Positions 7,333-11,953 of a stretch of 11,953 nucleotides of DNA are shown piece after piece. Below the pieces are notes generated by a model, which searched no databases, was not told the DNA's origin, and worked only from the letters and a program-made list of their open reading frames with translations. Source of the stretch: Acidobacteriota bacterium (GTDB lineage: Bacteria > Acidobacteriota > Terriglobia > Terriglobales > Acidobacteriaceae); NCBI GenBank assembly GCA_021841795.1, contig JAKCDN010000049.1:1-11953 (forward strand). Reading direction: 5' to 3'. Positions within the stretch are counted from its first letter, which is position 1, and each line of letters begins with the position of its first letter. A program made the translations under genes and the position numbers.

Positions 7333-7357
7333 CATGGGCGAAAATAGCCCTGCCATG
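7333..7357 (+). repeat. Dyad around lactonase start region
   Basis: CATGG (7333-7337) mirrors CCATG (7353-7357), and GGGC (7336-7339) mirrors GCCC (7347-7350) around an A-rich centre. A longer arm, GGCAGG (7324-7329), also pairs with CCTGCC (7349-7354), directly before the chosen ATG. It could be an operator or an mRNA hairpin hiding the start. Confidence 0.35.
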
Positions 7358-8515
7358 ACCAAGCCTACCCGCCGTCATTTTCTCCGTCTTGCCTCCGCCT
7401 CTACCGTTGCCGCGCTTGCCGGGCCCTCCAGGGTCTGGGCTCAGGCAGCTCCCGCGTCCGGCCGTTCGCGCGTGCTCATCGGCTCCCATGGCGACCATGG
7501 AATTCTCGTCTACGACTGGGACTCCGCCGCCGGAACCCTCACGCCCTCCGATGCCCCAGCCAGCGTTCCCTCCGTGGCCTGGCTCGCCGCCACTCCCGCT
7601 CCGGGCGCCGGCAAATACATCTTTTCCGCCTCTGAGCTCGATACCTTTCAGGGCCGGCCCACCGGCGAAGTCGCCAGCTTCCTGTGGACCCGCGGCGGGC
7701 TGAAGCCGCTCTCGGCGCGCAACTCCGCCGGTACCGGCACCTGCCACGTCGCCGCCGACGCCACCGGCCGCATGCTTCTCTCCGCCGATTACACCGGCGC
7801 CAGCGCCGCCAGCTTCCGCATTCACAATGGCGAACTCAGCCCGGCCGTCTGGACCCAGCACTTCACCGAGCACGGTCCCAACCCCGTCCGTCAGCCCACC
7901 GCCCACGCCCACTTCGCTTCCTTCTCGCCTGACAATCGCTTCGCCTACATCAACGACCTCGGCGGCGACTCCATTCATATCTACAGGCCCGATCCCGCAA
8001 CCGCCGCCATGTCGCCCGCCGGGATCTATCGTGCCCAGCCTGGCTCCGGACCGCGCACCCTCCACTTCCATCCCAACGGCCGCACCGCCTACTCCATGAA
8101 TGAGATGGCCTCCGCCGTCGATATCCTCGACTGGCATAAGGACGACGGCGGCCTCACCTTCGTCCAGCGCGTCGAACTCATGCCCGCGGACTACTCCGGC
8201 CCCACCGCCACCGGCTGCGATACCGTCATCACCCGCGACGGCCGCTTCGTCTACTTCTGCAATCGCGGCGACAACTTCCTCTACGCCTTCAAAGCCGACT
8301 TCGCTACCGGCAGGCTCACGCCCATCAGGCGCTCGAACTGCGGCGGCAAAACCCCCCGCAACTTCACCCTCGATCCCACCGAGCGCTGGATGCTCGTCGC
8401 CAATCAGGACTCGAATCTGGTCAGCATCTTTGCCCGCGATCCAAAAACCGGCGAGCTCGCCGACCAGGGCAACAGCGTGGCCGCGGAGATCCCCATGCGC
8501 ATTCTCTTCGTGTAA
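7355..8515 (+). CDS. Tat-exported lactonase-family beta-propeller
   Basis: Seven-bladed beta-propeller of the 6-phosphogluconolactonase (Pgl/YbhE-like, PF10282) family. The cytosolic members hydrolyse 6-phosphogluconolactone; this one appears exported, so its substrate is open. The N-terminus has a twin-arginine signal, TRRHFL at residues 5-10, a hydrophobic stretch ASTVAALAG and a probable signal-peptidase site near VWAQA (27-31). Family blades are visible: PTAHAHFASFSPDNRFAYIN (181-200), GPRTLHFHPNGRTAYSMNE (232-250) and TPRNFTLDPTERWMLVANQD (333-352). The mature length (~355) is normal. ATG at 7355 is chosen because it places the RR motif near the N-terminus; ATG at 7334 would add seven residues. 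No ribosome site precedes either. It is convergent with the Asp-box gene. Confidence 0.87.
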   Translation: MTKPTRRHFLRLASASTVAALAGPSRVWAQAAPASGRSRVLIGSHGDHGILVYDWDSAAGTLTPSDAPASVPSVAWLAATPAPGAGKYIFSASELDTFQGRPTGEVASFLWTRGGLKPLSARNSAGTGTCHVAADATGRMLLSADYTGASAASFRIHNGELSPAVWTQHFTEHGPNPVRQPTAHAHFASFSPDNRFAYINDLGGDSIHIYRPDPATAAMSPAGIYRAQPGSGPRTLHFHPNGRTAYSMNEMASAVDILDWHKDDGGLTFVQRVELMPADYSGPTATGCDTVITRDGRFVYFCNRGDNFLYAFKADFATGRLTPIRRSNCGGKTPRNFTLDPTERWMLVANQDSNLVSIFARDPKTGELADQGNSVAAEIPMRILFV

Positions 8516-8540
8516 GCCCGGGCCGGATGCCGCTTCGGGC
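8516..8540. terminator. Hairpin between convergent genes
   Basis: GCCCG (8516-8520) pairs with CGGGC (8536-8540), with an inner GGC (8521-8523)/GCC (8529-8531). It fills almost all of the 26 bp between the lactonase stop and the stop of the opposing Asp-box gene, so it could serve both. There is no T-run on either side. Confidence 0.3.
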
Positions 8541-8541
8541 G

Positions 8542-10596
8542 CTACCGCGTGACCGCCGCGGGCACCTTCGGGCCCACCAGAACGCCGTCGTCCAGCGACG
8601 CCGCCACCAGGTGGTCGCCCGCCGCGCGAATCAGCGAGATCTGGTATCCCGTCTGCCAGTAGACCCAGGTCATCGTCTTGGGGTCGATGCCGTAGATCAT
8701 GTCGTTCGTCTGGGAGCACACCAGAACCCGCTTCGACACCGGATCGTACGTCAGGTCGTCGATCTCCCGCAGCGGCATCCTCTCCAGCCAGTACCACGTC
8801 TTGCCCAGATCGCGCGTAAAGTAAACTCCCTCCCGCGCCCCCAGCCATAGCGTCCCCTCGGGCGAAAACGCCACCCGGTGAATATGCGTCAGCATCGTGG
8901 GCATTCCCAGCGGCCACCACGTCTGCCCGGCGTCGCGAGAGACCACCACCCTGTCGTCGCGCGCCGCCGCCACGTCGCTTCCGTGCGTCGCTACCGTCAG
9001 ATAATCGCCCTGGCCCATCACCGGTCCGCCCTGCCACGTCACGCCGTTGTCGCGGCTCGTGATGACCCCATACGTCGTCGCCGCCACCCAGACCTTCCCC
9101 GAGGCGTCGATCGCGTTCACCAGGCTCTCCAGTTGAATCACCGGCGCATTGACCTCTTTCTCGATGTTCACCTTCGCGCCGCGCAAGCGTTCGGTCGCAG
9201 TCTTCAACAGCGTATTGGCAATGGCGTTGCGTGGCTGCCAGGTCGGCGCGGACCCCTCTGCGCTGCCCGTCGCCGGCGCGGGGTCTGCGCCCGTTGCCGG
9301 CGGATCGCCACCGCCCAGCACGAAGATGCCGTGGCTGGTCCCCGCCACAATTGCGCCGTCCGCCGCTTGTCCCAGTGAGAACACATCCCGGCCGTCCAGG
9401 CCGCCGGCCACCTGCTCCCAGTGCCCGCCCGAGTCGCTTGAGCGGAAGACCCCGCCGTACTGCTTGTCGTTCACCACGCCCGCATACAGCCGCGTCGGAT
9501 CGTTGCGGTCCACCAGCAGCGCCGCAATCTTCCGCTCTGAGATGCCCGCATTCGACTGCGTAAAGCTGCGCCCGCCGTCGCGGCTCGACAGCACTCCGCC
9601 CCGGTCGGTCGCAAGCAGCACCCGGTTCGAGTCCGTGGGATCCACATAAACGTCGTTCACCACCACGTCGGACCCGGTCATGCGCTCAAAGCTGTGCCCG
9701 CCGTTCACGGTCTTGTAGAGCCCCTCCGTGGTGCCCGCGTACACCACCTCGTGGTTCTCCGGATCCTGCATGATCACCCGCGTGCGCCGCGCCTCGTTGG
9801 GAATGCCCTGGATCTTGTGGAACAGCAGTCCCGCGTCCTCGCTCTTGTAGATCCCGCTGCACGCGCTCAGATACACCGTGCGCGGACGCATGGGATCGAC
9901 AATGATTGAAAACACGTCGGAGTCCACAATCAGGCCCTGCTTGATATTCCGCCACGTCTTGCCCCCGTCCGTGGTCTTCCACGGCAGGTGCCAGGTGCCT
10001 GCGTACACCGTCTCGGGGTTGTGCGGATCGATGGCCAGCGACTCGATCTCATGAATCTCGCGGCTCCCCGGCGGGCTGATCTGCATCCACGTCGCCCCCG
10101 CATCCGTTGACCGGAACACCCCCCGCAACGTCCCCGCGTACAGAACATTCGCGGCGGACGGCGCCTGCGCCAGCGCCTGGATCGGCTGCCCCTTGAAGAA
10201 CGCCGTCTCCTTCCACGTGTGGCCGGCGTCGTGGCTGGTCCACAGACCCCCGTCCGTCGTGTTCTTCCACGCCCCCGCATACACCGTGTTCGGGTGCGCC
10301 GCGTCCACAACAATGTTGTCGATCACAAAGCCGTCGCCGCGGCCCAGCTTCGCCAGCCGGCGCCAGCTCGCTCCCTCGTCAAATGACTCGTACACCCAGC
10401 TGTTGGTGGTCCCTAGGTACAGATGCTGGGGCTCGCCCGGCGCCGCCGTGATCGAGCGCGCATCGCCGCCGTCGGGACCAACCACTCTGAATCCCGCTTG
10501 CGCGCGCAGCGATGGCAGAAAAAGGAAGACGATAAGAAACAGCACCGCGTTTGCGCTTCGGCGCTGGCTCAGGGGAAACGGCCGCGAACAGTTCAT
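8542..10596 (-). CDS. Secreted Asp-box (BNR/sortilin-like) double propeller protein
   Basis: Large exported protein built of Asp-box repeats (S/T-x-D-x-G-x-x-W/F), as in sialidases, Vps10/sortilin and YCF48-like propellers. From ATG at 10596 it has 684 residues. A Sec signal peptide is visible: basic QRRSANA, hydrophobic AVLFLIVFLFLPSL (17-30), cleavage near RAQA. Eleven Asp-boxes lie at about residues 71, 121, 163, 208, 252, 296, 338, 386, 514, 553 and 594. Boxes 1-8 likely form one propeller. A Pro/Ala/Gly-rich linker (430-456) and a helical-looking segment (457-495) separate it from the last three. No sialidase catalytic set is seen, so a structural or binding role is more likely than hydrolysis. 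A TTG at 10638 is an alternative start; GGGAG (10613-10609) is 12 nt from the ATG, rather far. It lies 154 bp downstream of the barrel gene. Confidence 0.85.
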   Translation of the reverse strand: MNCSRPFPLSQRRSANAVLFLIVFLFLPSLRAQAGFRVVGPDGGDARSITAAPGEPQHLYLGTTNSWVYESFDEGASWRRLAKLGRGDGFVIDNIVVDAAHPNTVYAGAWKNTTDGGLWTSHDAGHTWKETAFFKGQPIQALAQAPSAANVLYAGTLRGVFRSTDAGATWMQISPPGSREIHEIESLAIDPHNPETVYAGTWHLPWKTTDGGKTWRNIKQGLIVDSDVFSIIVDPMRPRTVYLSACSGIYKSEDAGLLFHKIQGIPNEARRTRVIMQDPENHEVVYAGTTEGLYKTVNGGHSFERMTGSDVVVNDVYVDPTDSNRVLLATDRGGVLSSRDGGRSFTQSNAGISERKIAALLVDRNDPTRLYAGVVNDKQYGGVFRSSDSGGHWEQVAGGLDGRDVFSLGQAADGAIVAGTSHGIFVLGGGDPPATGADPAPATGSAEGSAPTWQPRNAIANTLLKTATERLRGAKVNIEKEVNAPVIQLESLVNAIDASGKVWVAATTYGVITSRDNGVTWQGGPVMGQGDYLTVATHGSDVAAARDDRVVVSRDAGQTWWPLGMPTMLTHIHRVAFSPEGTLWLGAREGVYFTRDLGKTWYWLERMPLREIDDLTYDPVSKRVLVCSQTNDMIYGIDPKTMTWVYWQTGYQISLIRAAGDHLVAASLDDGVLVGPKVPAAVTR

Positions 10597-10750
10597 CGAA
10601 ACAGAAAACTCCCAGGCTTCTGCTTCCAGAATAGACAATCGCGGTCCCGGAAGGCGAAACCTCAGCGCGGCGCGGTGCCGGGTTCGACACTCCGGCGCCG
10701 GCGGCAGGGCAGGGAGCTGCTCTTCGCCTCCCGCGTCCGCGTCCTCCGTC

Positions 10751-11443
10751 TCAGAGCCTGAAGTAGATCCCGATCATCGGCTCCGCGGTGTGCGTAAATG
10801 CGTTGGTCGACGAAAAAGCGTTCAACAGGTCCGGCGCCTTGTACAGATTGCCGCGATACTGCAAACGCAGACCGATATGCGGCAGCAGCCCCCAGTCCAG
10901 CCCCGCGCCGTACACAAAAACCGCCTTGGTCGATGTGCTCGTCTGGGCGGCTGCGGTGGACGTCGAGCAGAGCGGGTTCAGCAGCGCGCATTGGATTGTC
11001 GTCTCCGTGCCCCCCGTAGGCACGTCAAGAAGCACGCCCACCCCAGCCAGGGCAAACGGCCGCAGGTTTGACAGTTTGACCGAAGCCACCCAGTCGCCCG
11101 TTATCTCATGCGCATTCGATGAAATTGCCGCCGTCGTGACCATCGTGCAGTTCGATGAGTCGGTGCAAAACCCCTGCGTCGCCGGGATGACCTGACTGGT
11201 CGTAATCTTCTGGTTGGCGCGGTTGAAGGAGTAAGTGGCCTCATACCCCACCAGAGGCTTCGCGATATGCCGCAGCTCGAACATGCCACCGGCGGCGTTG
11301 GCCGGGCTCTCTGCGATCCCGTTCCCGCTCGTTGACTGGTTGAACGCCCCGTACAGGCTGGCCGCCACATCGGTCTGCGCCCAGCTTGCAGTGCTTAGAA
11401 AAGAAAAGAGAAAGGCGATTGAAAGATAGATTCTGGCCCGCAT
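10751..11443 (-). CDS. Small outer-membrane beta-barrel protein
   Basis: 230-residue protein with a clear Sec signal peptide: MRAR, then IYLSIAFLFSFLSTASWA with cleavage after residue 22. The mature part resembles OmpA-like or OmpW-sized 8-stranded barrels (OMP_b-brl type): alternating strands such as GMFELRHIAKPLVGYEATYSF, LRPFALAGVGVLLDV, GLRLQYRGNL, and a C-terminal strand EPMIGIYFRL ending in aromatic and hydrophobic residues. Two loops hold close cysteine pairs, C93/C99 and C152/C159. ATG at 11443 has a strong AGGAGG (11458-11453) 9 nt upstream. A TATACC hexamer on the minus strand (11525-11520) is a possible -10 but has no convincing -35. Ligand or role is unknown; a passive barrel or adhesin-like surface protein is possible. 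Confidence 0.82.
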   Translation of the reverse strand: MRARIYLSIAFLFSFLSTASWAQTDVAASLYGAFNQSTSGNGIAESPANAAGGMFELRHIAKPLVGYEATYSFNRANQKITTSQVIPATQGFCTDSSNCTMVTTAAISSNAHEITGDWVASVKLSNLRPFALAGVGVLLDVPTGGTETTIQCALLNPLCSTSTAAAQTSTSTKAVFVYGAGLDWGLLPHIGLRLQYRGNLYKAPDLLNAFSSTNAFTHTAEPMIGIYFRL

Positions 11444-11597
11444 CGTTTTGATCCTCCTGATCGTGGATTTTGCCCGGGACAGGCCATTGCCGCCTGCCGC
11501 CGCGCTTCCGGTTCTTCTCGGTATAAACGCTGAAACTCCACCCGAGTTGTTCGATCGTTCCGCCGTGGTGGATTGCCGCCGAAGGCCGCTCTTGTCC

Positions 11598-11635
11598 GCG
11601 CCGCCTGCTGTGCGTACAGCCTGATGCGGCGGCGC
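11598..11635 (-). repeat. Stable two-tier hairpin
   Basis: An 8-bp perfect stem GCGCCGCC (11598-11605) / GGCGGCGC (11628-11635) encloses a second perfect 5-bp stem GCTGT / ACAGC (11607-11611, 11616-11620) with a 4-nt loop; seven bases are unpaired on one side. No T-run follows. It lies ~155 bp upstream of the barrel start and could be part of its leader or of a separate RNA. The strand is assumed from its neighbours. Confidence 0.4.
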
Positions 11636-11749
11636 CTATCCTGCAATCCGTGGCGGGCTGCCGCTCTCGTCCTGGCGATGAGGTCTTGGCTCTGTCTTCG
11701 CGCTTCTTCCGCGACATCAACCGTGCGATGGCCGGCTTGGGATAAGCTC

Positions 11750-11815
11750 GGCCCGTGCCGCGCGTCGGCTTGCTGCGTCCTTCCGGACTTGCGTCCGGGG
11801 CGCGGCAATGCGGCC
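11750..11815 (-). ncRNA. Candidate structured RNA with SRP-RNA-like apical motif
   Basis: On the minus strand, CAAGTCCGGAAGGACGCAG (11791-11773) matches 17 of 19 bases of the E. coli 4.5S RNA core CAGGTCCGGAAGGAAGCAG as I remember it, including the GGAA tetraloop. It is flanked by nested complementary arms almost equidistant from the loop: TGCCGCGC (11807-11800) with GCGCGGCA (11763-11756), and GGCC (11815-11812) with GGCC (11753-11750). Against an SRP RNA: the bases just outside the core do not pair as in 4.5S RNA, and an alternative hairpin CCGGAC-GCAA-GTCCGG (11798-11783) competes. It may instead be an unrelated structured 3' region of nuoB. Confidence 0.27.
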
Positions 11816-11832
11816 TCGCTGCGGCTGAAAGC

Positions 11833-11953
11833 TTAATCCACGTTCAGGGTCTTCAGCAGCGCCCGAGGCTCGTGCTGGATCTTCTCCTGCAGCAGAGAGA
11901 TCGCATACAGCAGTTGTTCCGGCCGCGGCGGGCAGCCCGGTACGTACACATCC
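11833..11953 (-). CDS. nuoB: NADH-quinone oxidoreductase subunit B, C-terminal part
   Basis: Only the last 39 residues are in the window. They read [20 protein letters not shown] and continue through LQEKI to end in LKTLNVD before [12 protein letters not shown] is the NuoB signature containing the last cysteine ligand of cluster N2 of respiratory complex I, on the peripheral arm facing the membrane. The following helix with LQEKI is also typical. The gene runs leftward and its 5' part lies beyond the right edge. No nuoC-like gene follows on this strand; instead there is a ~390-bp gap and an outer-membrane protein gene, so nuoB is probably the last gene of its transcript here. Confidence 0.92.
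   Translation of the reverse strand, partial: DVYVPGCPPRPEQLLYAISLLQEKIQHEPRALLKTLNVD

Larger units (their letters stand above)
11444..11832. other. 389-bp gap between barrel gene and nuoB
   Basis: No convincing gene on either strand: the open frames here have Arg-rich random-like translations and no recognisable domain. The region does hold two strong dyad structures, at 11598-11635 and 11750-11815, described separately, and the ribosome site of the barrel gene at its left end. It may encode a structured RNA or a long structured leader. Confidence 0.5.

Noticed and set aside
7130..9037. 635-codon leftward open frame antisense to the glycosyltransferase and lactonase
   Set aside because: Gly/Arg/Ala low-complexity translation with no domain. 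It mirrors two well-recognised genes on the other strand and overlaps the Asp-box gene in another frame.
10692..10701. Perfect 10-bp palindrome CCGGCGCCGG between the barrel and Asp-box genes
   Set aside because: GC-only palindromes are common at this base composition; no T-run or repeated copy supports a terminator or operator.
11764..11807. Resemblance of GGACGCA repeats to a cyclic-di-GMP-I riboswitch
   Set aside because: Only a short GGACGCA string is shared; the receptor bulge and tetraloop-receptor parts of the riboswitch are not recognisable.
11241..11808. Two leftward frames (137 and 159 codons) upstream of and overlapping the barrel gene
   Set aside because: Arg/Gln-rich random-like translations that run out of frame into the barrel gene's signal-peptide region; no domain or start signal.

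Overview
GC-rich bacterial chromosome segment. Gene content and style suggest an acidobacterium (Terriglobia-like): flagellar genes, a Tat-exported beta-propeller lactonase, a large secreted Asp-box propeller protein, a small outer-membrane barrel and a respiratory complex I gene. This placement is inference from style; there is no marker gene here to prove it.

Left part (1-3882): a motility block. A large flagellin gene (C-terminus cut off by the window edge) runs leftward. flbD-motA-motB runs rightward from the shared 244-bp intergenic region. That region holds two divergent matches to the flagellar sigma-28 (FliA) promoter, both with the canonical 11-nt gap between 8-nt boxes, so filament and stator genes probably share late flagellar control. 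The stator proteins look more like Pseudomonas MotC/MotD than classical MotA/MotB.

Middle part (4021-8515): a leftward YjbQ-family gene, divergent from a rightward series. That series is an endonuclease III-like DNA glycosylase, a DUF3467 protein, a multi-spanning GT39/ArnT-type glycosyltransferase, and a Tat-signal lactonase of the 6-phosphogluconolactonase fold. These look like independent housekeeping or envelope genes rather than one pathway.

Right part (8542-11953): leftward genes. A secreted 684-residue protein with eleven Asp-box (BNR) repeats lies downstream of a small outer-membrane beta-barrel protein. A ~390-bp gap with strong dyad structures follows, one carrying an SRP-RNA-like apical motif. 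At the edge is the C-terminal tail of NuoB. No mobile element, CRISPR array, tRNA or rRNA was seen. I see no clear new multi-gene system; the most novel-looking signals are the structured gap near nuoB, the sigma-28 divergent control region and the modular flagellin.
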